Source: Bartonella sp. M0177 (GTDB lineage Bacteria > Pseudomonadota > Alphaproteobacteria > Rhizobiales > Rhizobiaceae). From it: a DNA stretch of 64,000 nucleotides. Both the position numbers and the translations under genes were made by a program. The notes below the pieces were generated by a model. The model searched no databases and was not told the origin of the DNA. It saw nothing but the letters and a program-made list of their open reading frames with translations. Position 1 is the first letter of the stretch, and every line of letters starts with the position of its first letter. The stretch lies in the NCBI RefSeq assembly GCF_016102285.1, contig NZ_JACFOY010000002.1:62001-126000 (forward strand), written 5' to 3'. Positions 8,334 to 16,120 of this stretch are shown here, in pieces.

Positions 8334-9408
8334 TGAACATAATGTCGAACTCGTTGTCGAAAACCTCGAAAAGTGGCTTGGTGGTTTGCAAATTTTGAAA
8401 GGGGTCAATTTTACCGCTGAACGTGGCTCGATCGTGGCTCTGCTTGGCGGTTCCGGTTCCGGAAAAACAACACTTCTGCGCTCGATAGCAGGACTGGAAA
8501 ATCCGGAAGTCGGACGCATCAGAATTGGCGATAAAATTGCCCGTGACAGCGAAACCAATATCCAGCTTCCTCCCGAACAACGCGATATCGGGCTTGTTTT
8601 CCAGTCCTACGCTTTATGGCCGCATCGGACAGTGCGTGAAAATGTAGCCTATGGTTTGAAATTACGTCATGTTGACACCGCCGAAATAAAAAAACGCGTT
8701 GACCGGATCCTTGAAACAATGGGGCTTTCCCATCTCGCCGACCGTTATCCGAGCGAGCTTTCCGGAGGCCAACAACAACGTGTTTCAATTTGCAGGGCAG
8801 TGGTCTATGAACCGCGTGTCTTGTTGCTTGATGAACCACTATCCAATCTTGACGCGAAATTGCGTGAAGAAGCGCGCTATTGGATAAGAAAGCTCATTCT
8901 TGAACTTGATATATGTGCAATTCTGGTAACCCATGACCAGACAGAAGCTCTTGCGGCGGCTGACCATATTCTTTTGTTACAAAATGGACGGATTGTCCAA
9001 CATGGTAGCCCGATTGAAATTTATTCCAATCCGAATTGCTTTTATGCTGCAGAATTTCTTGGCGCCAACAACATAGCTCACGGACAAATATTGCAAAAAA
9101 ACGGTGCGTTTATCACTTTCGGCGCTGAAAACTGGTCTTTGACCGGAATGTTGCGGGAAGGCGAGGATGCGAAGATAGGAGAGCCTGTCAAAGCTGTTAT
9201 TCGCCTTGAACATATCAAGGTCAGCCAACAACCGGTTCCCGAAGCAATACCGATGCATCTGGATGCCAGCCTTTATCTTGGCGACCGTTGGGAATACCGT
9301 CTTCATTACGGGACATTGGAATTAAAGGCGAGTGGTCCGGAAAAACTCGAAACAGGTGAAGTTTATATTATTGTCAAACCGGAAGATGTCTGGTTATTTC
9401 GCGATTGA
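8326..9408 (+). CDS. ABC transporter ATPase, FbpC/MalK-like
   Basis: The 360-residue ATP-binding subunit has Walker A GGSGSGKTTLL, Q-loop VFQSYALWPH, signature LSGGQQQR, Walker B VLLLDEPLSNLD and H-loop VTHDQTEA, followed by a ~120-residue TOBE-type C-terminal region. The start ATG overlaps the permease stop. It energises import by the two-domain permease. Third and last gene of the operon, followed by a strong terminator at 9450-9488. The Q-loop SYALWPH sequence is of the kind found in iron/thiamine/phospho-sugar-type importers. Family sure; substrate inferred only from context. Confidence 0.95.
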   Translation: MNNEHNVELVVENLEKWLGGLQILKGVNFTAERGSIVALLGGSGSGKTTLLRSIAGLENPEVGRIRIGDKIARDSETNIQLPPEQRDIGLVFQSYALWPHRTVRENVAYGLKLRHVDTAEIKKRVDRILETMGLSHLADRYPSELSGGQQQRVSICRAVVYEPRVLLLDEPLSNLDAKLREEARYWIRKLILELDICAILVTHDQTEALAAADHILLLQNGRIVQHGSPIEIYSNPNCFYAAEFLGANNIAHGQILQKNGAFITFGAENWSLTGMLREGEDAKIGEPVKAVIRLEHIKVSQQPVPEAIPMHLDASLYLGDRWEYRLHYGTLELKASGPEKLETGEVYIIVKPEDVWLFRD

Positions 9409-9449
9409 ACAACATTTTACAGTCACACCCTGAAAAATAATTCACCGAA

Positions 9450-9488
9450 ACCGGAAAGATTTGGCTTTATCAATCTTTCCGGTTTTTT
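9450..9488 (+). terminator. Rho-independent terminator of the ABC import operon
   Basis: The 11-bp stem ACCGGAAAGAT / ATCTTTCCGGT (arms 9450-9460 and 9473-9483) has a 12-base loop and is followed by a run of T. It is 41 bases after the ATPase stop. Confidence 0.9.
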
Positions 9489-9666
9489 TAAAAAAAATAA
9501 TTTAAAACCAAAAAATTCCTTTTATAAATAAAATTAAACGATTGAAATGCGATCTATTACTTGAAAAAATCCAGTTTAAACTTTTTTTGACACACCGGAC
9601 ACCATGTAGTTGATTGACATTCAATCACGTTGAAGCGCATCATAGAAAAAATTGAACTTGATTTAG

Positions 9667-9690
9667 AATATCATCTTTATACATGATATT
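9667..9690 (+). promoter_or_regulatory. Inverted repeat upstream of aldo/keto reductase, possible operator
   Basis: AATATCAT (9667-9674) and ATGATATT (9683-9690) form a perfect 8-bp inverted repeat with an 8-base spacer, about 85 bp ahead of the aldo/keto reductase start. No regulator is encoded next to it. Operator function is a guess from position and symmetry; in an AT-rich region chance occurrence is possible. Confidence 0.3.
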
Positions 9691-9773
9691 TTGATAATAT
9701 GTCGGGTAATAAGCTTGTCCGTTAAAACCGGAGAAGAAACAATTTATTTTTAATGGATTACCAAGGAGAATAG

Positions 9774-10622
9774 ATGCCAGAATTATCACAAAAAATATCG
9801 GTTCCCTTGCTTAAGATGAATGATGGCTTGTCCATTCCACAATTGGGCTTCGGGGTTTTTAAAATTCCCGAACAAGATACCAGAGACGCTGTTAAACAGG
9901 CAATAAAGACAGGCTACCGGCACGTTGATACGGCCAAAGCTTATGACAATGAAGAAGGTGTCGGGCTTGGTGTTGCTGATTCAGGTATCGACCGGAAAAA
10001 TATTTTTATTACCACCAAAGTGTGGAATAGCGACCAAGGCTATGACAATACGATGCGGGCTTTTGAAGAAAGCGCCAAACGCCTGCATATGAATGCAATT
10101 GATCTTTATCTTATTCATTGGCCGTTGCCAGCACGTGATCTTTTTGTAGAAACGTGGAAAGCTTTAATCAGACTCAAACAGGAAAACCGCGTACGTTCAA
10201 TCGGCGTTTGCAATTTCCGTATTGTCGATCTTGAGCGCCTCATCAAGGAAACCGGCGTTGCTCCTGCGGTCAATCAGGTGGAACTGCACCCGCATTTTCA
10301 ACAAAAGCAATTACGCATATTTCACGACAAGAATAATATTTTGACAGAAGCATGGGCGCCACTCGGTCGGGGACAATTTTTTGATGATCCGGTGTTGAAA
10401 AAGATTGCGGCAGAACATCACAAGACTGTCGCACAAATTATTTTGCGCTGGCATATGGAAATGGGCACAATCGCTATTCCGAAATCGCAATCACCGGAAC
10501 GTATGGCCGAGAATTTCAATATTTTCGATTTTGCGCTAACTGCTGCCAATCATGACGCAATTGCAGGCCTTGATAAAGTCGATGGCCGATTGGGACCAAA
10601 TCCGGCTGAGTTTCAAGGTTGA
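9774..10622 (+). CDS. Aldo/keto reductase (2,5-diketo-gluconate reductase-like)
   Basis: This 282-residue NADPH-dependent (beta/alpha)8 barrel has the full catalytic tetrad: Asp52 and Tyr57 in GYRHVDTAKAYDNE, Lys81 in ITTKVWNS and His114 in YLIHWPLP. The AKR5-type signature MNDGLSIPQLGFGVFKI and the C-terminal IPKSQSPERMAENFNIFDF (cofactor phosphate loop) are also present. The ATG follows AAGGAGAATAG. It stands alone, with its own terminator at 10648-10677. Family members reduce diketo sugars, methylglyoxal and other aldehydes; the physiological substrate cannot be told from sequence. Confidence 0.93.
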   Translation: MPELSQKISVPLLKMNDGLSIPQLGFGVFKIPEQDTRDAVKQAIKTGYRHVDTAKAYDNEEGVGLGVADSGIDRKNIFITTKVWNSDQGYDNTMRAFEESAKRLHMNAIDLYLIHWPLPARDLFVETWKALIRLKQENRVRSIGVCNFRIVDLERLIKETGVAPAVNQVELHPHFQQKQLRIFHDKNNILTEAWAPLGRGQFFDDPVLKKIAAEHHKTVAQIILRWHMEMGTIAIPKSQSPERMAENFNIFDFALTAANHDAIAGLDKVDGRLGPNPAEFQG

Positions 10623-10647
10623 AATTTTCACCTTGTTGACATGATAG

Positions 10648-10677
10648 AAGTGGCGCCTTTTGTGGCGCCGCTTTGTT
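10648..10677 (+). terminator. Terminator of the aldo/keto reductase gene
   Basis: AAGTGGCGCC (10648-10657) pairs with GGCGCCGCTT (10664-10673), a 10-bp stem with one G-U pair and a 6-base loop, then TGTT. It is 25 bases past the stop. Confidence 0.7.
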
Positions 10678-11355
10678 AAACGGGGTTTAACGGGCTTAAA
10701 TATCGTTGTTTCTACTGTTTTGACGTTATCCGTATCCGTGGTGTTTTTTACCAAAAAATTTATTTGAATAGGTTCTTCCTGCTTATGAATGCTCTTTCCT
10801 ATTTCGCTTTTCCCGATTAGGAGAAGGAACGAACAGAAAAGCCGGAAATCTTAAGCACTATCTTGCTGTTCGGGCTGAATATCTGTAAGCGTTTTCTCTC
10901 TTGCGGGGGCTTTTCCACACTGTTACCGGATTGGCTCCGGTGACACGGAAATTAACTTGAAGCAAGTACGGACGAGCCTGAAACGGCTTTGGAAAATGGC
11001 ATAAATTAAAAAGGCTATTTCAAAACCATGATAGGGTTCTAACGAGACAGCATAACGTTGTGATGAAAAAATTTAACCGGAAATGTGGGAAGCGGGAGCC
11101 TTCTATCTGCGGTTTTGAAAAAAACGTCTCATAAACATAGATAGCGTTATCTGAACATTCAGCCACACAATCCGGAATCATTCTTCCCGTTCATTCAAGC
11201 TTGCCTGCCTGCACGTTCAAGTTTGAGCGGTCGTGGCTTAGATCTCCTTATCGAGGGGAATTTATTATTCTGGATGGGGATTGAAGACCGTTTTCATCAG
11301 GATTTTCTCAAAACGAAAAGACAAATACGAAGATCAAGCGCGATATATGAAAAAG

Positions 11356-11380
11356 AAGGGGCCAGAAGGCCCCTTTTTCA
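11356..11380 (-). terminator. Bidirectional terminator after the 48-residue gene
   Basis: A perfect 8-bp GC-rich stem AAGGGGCC / GGCCCCTT (11356-11363, 11368-11375) has an AGAA loop, with T-runs on both strands. On the minus strand it follows the small gene at 11425-11571 by about 50 bases. Confidence 0.8.
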
Positions 11381-11424
11381 AATTCTCTTCATCCGGATAG
11401 AGTTCATTCCGGAAATTCATTTCG

Positions 11425-11571
11425 TCATTGGTGCATGGTGCTATGAACACCATAGCCGTCTTTGGTCATAAATTCGTTATTTCCGGCACCTACCGAACCA
11501 ATACCTGCAGCGACAACAATAAATGTGAAAAGAGCTGCAACAGTCACCAGAGTGGCTCTCTTGGCTGACAT
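11425..11571 (-). CDS. Small single-pass membrane protein, 48 residues
   Basis: This short gene begins at ATG 11571, preceded by a GGAGAG ribosome site, and ends at TGA 11425-11427. The product starts MSAKRATLVTVAALFTFIVV, so it has a basic N-terminus and one TM helix or signal anchor, then AAGIGSVGAGNNEFMTKDG and a His-containing tail ending STMHQ. A strong hairpin terminator follows about 50 bases downstream. Ribosome site, coherent hydrophobic profile and terminator together support a real gene. It lies 177 bases downstream of the efflux adaptor gene on the same strand. I do not recognise the family; it could be a small stress-related envelope protein. Confidence 0.6.
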   Translation of the reverse strand: MSAKRATLVTVAALFTFIVVAAGIGSVGAGNNEFMTKDGYGVHSTMHQ

Positions 11572-11748
11572 TTTATCTCTCCGATCAAATGTGATTAGTA
11601 AATATCAAATTGTGTGTTTTCATATAGCGAAGTTTATTACTCGACAATGAAAGAACAGCACTTTGACAAACCTTTTCCATGATTAAAGTAAAAAAAAGTT
11701 AAATCTGTTGCAGTTAAGTGACGAAAAATCTTGACGAAAATCAACCGG

Positions 11749-12624
11749 TTATTGCTTCTTTTCTTCAATAGCGACACTGATCGTACGCCCCGATACCAAA
11801 TGGACACTGTCAGGGACCGGATCAAGCTTGATACGGACCGGTATACGTTGGGCAAGGCGAACCCAGTTGAAAGTTGGTGCAACATTGGCAAGAAGGCTTG
11901 TCGTCTGTGTGCGCTCACGGTCTTCGATACCGGCCGCAAAACCTTCAACAACACCGGTCAAAACAGTGCTTGAACCCATAATGTGGATCGTTGCACGACT
12001 GCCGATGTGGATACGGTCAAGTTTATTTTCTTCAAAATATCCGGAAGCATAAAACGAATCGGTGTCAACAAGCGCTGTAACCGGTTTACCTTGCGTGACA
12101 TATTCTCCGGGTTGAAGTGAGAAATTGGTCAGTTTGCCATTCACAGCAGCACGAACTGTCGAACGTTCAAGATCAAGTTTTGCTGTATCAAGCTGGACAA
12201 TTGCCTTACGCAAAGTGGCGGCAGTTTGTAATTCCTGCATAGCGGCAGTTTCCAATTGTTGGCGGGTGATGGTTTTGTCATCAAGTTTTTCGTCGCGTTC
12301 AAGATCGCGTTTTGCCTGATCGTGAGCCGCTTTGGCATTGTCAACCATCGCTTGAGCATCTTCCAGAGCCAAAGAAAAACGCGCCTGATCGATCGTAAAA
12401 AGAACATCGCCCTGTTTGACAAGCTGGTTATCAACCACATGGACTTCGGTTACAAAACCGGAAACATCAGGTGCGACACGAACAACATCGGCACTGATTT
12501 TGCCATCTCTCGTCCATGGGTCGTTCATGTAGTAGTTCCATAACTGCCAGAGAAGAAGTCCGGCTACCAGAGCCATGACAAGGGTGAAAAATATACGACC
12601 GGAATTGGCTATAAGCTTGTTCAT
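11749..12624 (-). CDS. aaeA: HlyD-family efflux adaptor, AaeA-like
   Basis: The 291-residue periplasmic adaptor has an N-terminal TM (FFTLVMALVAGLLLWQLW). A lipoyl-like half motif GKISADVVRVAPDVSGFVTEVHVVDNQLVKQGDVLFTID follows, then a coiled-coil hairpin rich in A/E/K/Q, the second half-lipoyl (RAAVNGKLTNFSLQPGEYVTQGKPV) and a beta-barrel region. ATG 12624 fits the family N-terminus; the longer frame to 12891 overlaps the two upstream genes and is not real. It lies 5 bases after the DUF1656 gene in an aaeB-aaeX-aaeA order. With the FUSC protein it should export aromatic acids or similar weak acids. No LysR regulator (aaeR) is adjacent. Confidence 0.88.
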   Translation of the reverse strand: MNKLIANSGRIFFTLVMALVAGLLLWQLWNYYMNDPWTRDGKISADVVRVAPDVSGFVTEVHVVDNQLVKQGDVLFTIDQARFSLALEDAQAMVDNAKAAHDQAKRDLERDEKLDDKTITRQQLETAAMQELQTAATLRKAIVQLDTAKLDLERSTVRAAVNGKLTNFSLQPGEYVTQGKPVTALVDTDSFYASGYFEENKLDRIHIGSRATIHIMGSSTVLTGVVEGFAAGIEDRERTQTTSLLANVAPTFNWVRLAQRIPVRIKLDPVPDSVHLVSGRTISVAIEEKKQ

Positions 12625-12629
12625 ATCCG

Positions 12630-12833
12630 TTAGATCCGCGTTACAATGAAAGAAAGAATACTCAAAATGATGAAATAGCTTGCCGCCGCAAAAAGCGCGT
12701 GGTGCCAGATGAAGCGTTGCAGCCCTTTTCGTAAGATGAAACGTTGGAGGGCAACATTCAAAAAGTAGCTGACGAGTGCCAGAATTCCGATTGTCGGAAT
12801 ATAGACACCATAAATATCGACCTCGGGGTTCAT
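12630..12833 (-). CDS. aaeX: DUF1656 (AaeX-like) small membrane protein
   Basis: The 67-residue protein begins MNPEVDIYGVYIPTIGILALVSYFL, with two predicted TM helices and the conserved EvDiyGVYiP start of DUF1656. Its ATG overlaps the stop of the FUSC gene by four bases (ATGA). Small proteins of this kind always accompany AaeA/AaeB-type efflux pairs; their biochemical role is unknown. Symbol given by operon analogy. Confidence 0.88.
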   Translation of the reverse strand: MNPEVDIYGVYIPTIGILALVSYFLNVALQRFILRKGLQRFIWHHALFAAASYFIILSILSFIVTRI

Positions 12834-14920
12834 GAGTCATGTCCTTTGAAGATTGGAGGCAAGACTGCTTTGTAAGGTTCGGCATCACCAAACAAATTTT
12901 GCCGCAAACCGGTTAATGCAAACGAGATCTTCTGATGGTCTTCCGAATCAGGAAGTGCCAGTGTCCAATCGAGTGTTGTGTCAATTGCTTCCAGCAATTC
13001 TTTGCCGTCGGGCACATCGGTGCTGTTTACTCTTACCCGGTAATAGAATGCCAATTCCTCCAGAACATTGGCAAGATTTTGGCGATTGGTCGGTCCTTGC
13101 GAGTCTTTTAAATGTTGGAGTTCAATTGTATCAAGTCCGACACGGACATCTTTGAGAATGTCGGTCTGACGAACAACTGAATGAATTGGTATCAAGGCAT
13201 AACGGGGAGCAATCAAGCCATAGCGATAAAGCATACGGTGTAAAAGTTCGTTATAGGCTTTGGTATTTGTCGGCCGTTCGGCAACTTCAATAATGTCAAT
13301 CCAGCTTGCACGGATAAGACGAAAAGCACTCCATTCGGCACCAACAGAACGCACAATGGAAGCTGTTGCAGCAGCGACAATAATTCCTAGAATCATTGCC
13401 GTGTTGATATTGATGAAATTATAAAAATCGCCACTCAAGCGGGATTGCAGCAATAACAGATTAGGCAGGTTCACCGCCATTGTCATGCCCATGGCAAATT
13501 TTGACGGAATAGCCATCATGACACCGGCAGGTATCAGCACAAGTGCCAGACTAAGCATCAGCGGCAAATAGCCGTCGACAAGCGGTAAAATACCGAATTG
13601 AAGAACAAAGGCGATGACAAGAACAAGAAGAATTTGCTTGAGCATTCCGCGAATTGCCGGAACGGGGTCGTCTTTCGTAGCAAAGAGGCTGCTAAAAATA
13701 CCGGTCATCATGGCAGCGGTAGCGCCTTGTGTCCATTCGGTCATACGCCACAAAGTGACAATAATAAAAATGGCAAGAATTGCAGAAAAAGCGGAAAGAA
13801 ACGCAATGCCGAAATCGTAGTGAATTGACCTTGCTTCCCCTAAAAAATCAAAACGGTGCCAACGCAATTTGTGTTGGGTACCGTTGACGATGTCATTGCG
13901 CAAATGCAGACAGTCGGAATAGATTTCCATAATATCGACAAGACGCAATGTCAGATTGCGCGAAACAAGATCAAGCCATACTTTCGAATGGCCAATGTCA
14001 TCCAATATGGCTTGTTTCAAAGCTTTGACGCGGGCAATGCCTTCCGGCTTCATCGGTTCATGGGTTTGTAACCATGCAGATGTTTCGTCAATAAGTTCGT
14101 CTAGTTTGGTGTTGTTGCTCTTGCCGCCAAATTCATCTGCAATCAATTTGTTGCGCCGGTTGATAAGGTCGTTACAGCTTGCAACCATTGGCAATAGTGA
14201 AACCATGCGGCTTTGTAAAACACGCATGGCATTAACAGTGGACGGCAATGTCGAGGAGTCATAAGTGACATGTGTGGTAAAGGCGCGCAAATCGACGGCA
14301 TCAATTGCGAGCTTTTGCCGTCTGTGCAATGCGTCTTCGCTTTTGCCCTGTCCTTTAATGTAAATAATTGCAAGATCGGCACTGTTTTTCAGCCATTTAT
14401 CAATACGATCGGCAAGAACCGGCCCTGCATGGCGGGGGAAAATAAGGCGCCCGACAAGCGCGGCAGAAATAATGCCGACGCTGATTTCTTCAACACGACT
14501 TGCCGAATAATCAAAAACGGTTTCCGGAGCGTCGACAACCATAAATCCGATAATGCCGACGCTATAGCCGGCAAGCATGGAAACATAAGCGCGCGGGCTG
14601 CGATCCAATACACTGACAAACAAACAGCCGCCAAGCCAGAGGGCAAGCCCTAAAGTTGTGAGTTCCGGCGAAGGAATAAGCTGCGGTAACATAATGACTG
14701 TTGCCATGCCGCCGATTACCGTCCCAAGAAGTCGATAAAATGCTTTAGATGTCAAAGCCCCCGATAGCGGGTTGGCAACAATATAGACGGCTGTCATCGT
14801 CCAATAAGGATTAGGCAGGTCGCATAAAAAAGCGATATAAAGAGCCAGTGCCGCTGCTGCGAAAGTTTTTAACGAGAAGACGACATCCCAGCCAGTCGGT
14901 TGTTTAACGCTAACAGTCAT
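12830..14920 (-). CDS. aaeB: FUSC-family efflux protein, AaeB-like
   Basis: The 696-residue inner-membrane protein has two blocks of TM helices (about residues 15-165 and 360-520), separated and followed by soluble domains, the layout of the FUSC/fusaric acid resistance family. The first block shows AAALALYIAFLCDLPNPYWTMTAVYIVANPLSG, the family signature. First gene of the aaeB-aaeX-aaeA operon, translationally coupled to aaeX. The likely role is relief from aromatic carboxylic acids or other weak acids, using the adaptor at 11749-12624. The ATG at 14920 has no clear Shine-Dalgarno. Confidence 0.9.
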   Translation of the reverse strand: MTVSVKQPTGWDVVFSLKTFAAAALALYIAFLCDLPNPYWTMTAVYIVANPLSGALTSKAFYRLLGTVIGGMATVIMLPQLIPSPELTTLGLALWLGGCLFVSVLDRSPRAYVSMLAGYSVGIIGFMVVDAPETVFDYSASRVEEISVGIISAALVGRLIFPRHAGPVLADRIDKWLKNSADLAIIYIKGQGKSEDALHRRQKLAIDAVDLRAFTTHVTYDSSTLPSTVNAMRVLQSRMVSLLPMVASCNDLINRRNKLIADEFGGKSNNTKLDELIDETSAWLQTHEPMKPEGIARVKALKQAILDDIGHSKVWLDLVSRNLTLRLVDIMEIYSDCLHLRNDIVNGTQHKLRWHRFDFLGEARSIHYDFGIAFLSAFSAILAIFIIVTLWRMTEWTQGATAAMMTGIFSSLFATKDDPVPAIRGMLKQILLVLVIAFVLQFGILPLVDGYLPLMLSLALVLIPAGVMMAIPSKFAMGMTMAVNLPNLLLLQSRLSGDFYNFININTAMILGIIVAAATASIVRSVGAEWSAFRLIRASWIDIIEVAERPTNTKAYNELLHRMLYRYGLIAPRYALIPIHSVVRQTDILKDVRVGLDTIELQHLKDSQGPTNRQNLANVLEELAFYYRVRVNSTDVPDGKELLEAIDTTLDWTLALPDSEDHQKISFALTGLRQNLFGDAEPYKAVLPPIFKGHDS

Positions 14921-15285
14921 ATATTTTCAAACAAGCACAATAAGCGGGCAAAAAGATAATTCTCCTTTGTCCGGAATAACACAGTAAAGCTGCTTTCCTA
15001 CGAGATCACCAATTTGACAGCGTTGAGAGAAGGTAGTTTCTTCTCATATTTAGTTTTATTTTTAGAAAAGTTCTAGTCACCTTTCTGTAAAAAGTGACTA
15101 CGAATTTTGATGTTCATGCTTTATTTTTTGATCTTGATTTTTCAAAATGGCTAGAAAACCGGCTTGAATGTTCAAATCGGGCCGATATTTCATGAAGAAT
15201 ATAAAGCGTGGATAAATAGGACATTGTCAGGCCATTCCCGAATTTGAACAGAATTTGAAAAAAACTGCCAGGAAAGTTAGAAGTG
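14921..15285. other. Divergent promoter region between aaeB and rsmE
   Basis: This 365-base gap separates the two divergent genes. It contains an inverted repeat TAGTCAC (15074-15080) / GTGACTA (15094-15100) with a 13-base spacer, which could be a regulator site for either side. No gene seen. Confidence 0.5.
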
Positions 15286-16044
15286 ATGCGCGCCAATTAC
15301 AAATTACAAAGACTTTTTGTCGAACAACCGTTGTCAGCCGGTATGAAACTGGATCTTGATGAAACCCGGTCGCATTATCTCAAAAATGTATTGCGGATGA
15401 GAGAGGGAAGCGAAGTTCTCCTGTTCAACGGGAACGATGGGGAATGGCGTGCCAAAATTCATGAAATCAAAAAGAAAATTGTGGTGCTCGAACTTGTTCT
15501 TAAAGAGCGCGAGCAGACGGAACCTGCCGATCTCGTCTATTGTTTTGCGCCGCTCAAACATGCCCGCCTCGACTATATGATACAAAAGGCGGTAGAAATG
15601 GGGGCTTCTGTTTTACAGCCGGTGATGACCCATTTCACACAAGTGACCCGCCTAAATGAAGACCGCATTCGAGCCAATATTATTGAAGCGTGCGAACAAT
15701 GCGGCATTTTGTCGATAAGTTCTTGTCGTTCACCGGTTACGTTACCGGCACTTCTCGATAACTGGCAAAAGGAGCGCTATCTCATCTTTTGTGATGAGGC
15801 AGCAGAAACACAAAATCCGCTTGAAATTCTGAGAAGCTTACCACCGGCTCCTCTTGCTGTTCTTATTGGTCCGGAGGGCGGTTTTAGCGACGAGGAACGC
15901 TCGCAACTCAAACATTGTTCTTTTGTTCACGCTATTCCATTGGGGCCCAGAATTTTGCGTGCAGATACTGCGGCGGTTGCTGCCCTTGCGGTTATCAATG
16001 CGACATTGGGAGATTGGCGTGACGACTGGCAAAACCGAATGTGA
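15286..16044 (+). CDS. rsmE: 16S rRNA m3U1498 methyltransferase
   Basis: The 252-residue SPOUT-class enzyme has an N-terminal PUA-like domain (HYLKNVLRMREGSEVLLFNGNDGEW). The SAM-binding knot follows, with CFAPLKHARLDYMIQKAVEMGASVLQPVMT, LIGPEGGFSDEER and LGPRILRADTAAVAAL, all diagnostic of RsmE. It methylates N3 of U1498 in 16S rRNA. ATG 15286 is preferred to GTG 15283 because GGAAAG is 9 bases upstream. It is followed 76 bases later by gshA in the same direction, a common rhizobial pairing. Confidence 0.96.
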   Translation: MRANYKLQRLFVEQPLSAGMKLDLDETRSHYLKNVLRMREGSEVLLFNGNDGEWRAKIHEIKKKIVVLELVLKEREQTEPADLVYCFAPLKHARLDYMIQKAVEMGASVLQPVMTHFTQVTRLNEDRIRANIIEACEQCGILSISSCRSPVTLPALLDNWQKERYLIFCDEAAETQNPLEILRSLPPAPLAVLIGPEGGFSDEERSQLKHCSFVHAIPLGPRILRADTAAVAALAVINATLGDWRDDWQNRM

Positions 16045-16120
16045 GGCAGGCGGTACTTGAAAGAGCAATGAAAACAGTTCAATGATGAGTTAAATCAAGA
16101 CAAATTGGAAATTGTGAGTT

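Larger units (their letters stand above)
9409..9773. other. AT-rich intergenic region
   Basis: This 365-base gap holds the terminator of the ABC operon, then an A/T-rich tract (9485-9560), and an inverted repeat at 9667-9690 close to the aldo/keto reductase start. No gene seen. Confidence 0.7.
10623..11424. other. Long intergenic region
   Basis: About 800 bases hold the terminator of the aldo/keto reductase gene at the left and the bidirectional hairpin at 11356-11375 at the right. Open frames here (for example plus-strand 11223-11471) run straight through that hairpin and lack ribosome sites, so I do not call them genes. No RNA gene recognised. Confidence 0.6.

Noticed and set aside
5293-9408. 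Ferric-iron uptake system (FbpABC)
   Set aside because: Permease and ATPase look like that group, but neither binding protein has the adjacent tyrosine pair that holds iron in FbpA. I kept the substrate open.
11223-11471. 82-codon open frame on the plus strand
   Set aside because: It runs through a perfect bidirectional terminator hairpin and antisense to the better-supported 48-residue gene, with no ribosome site.
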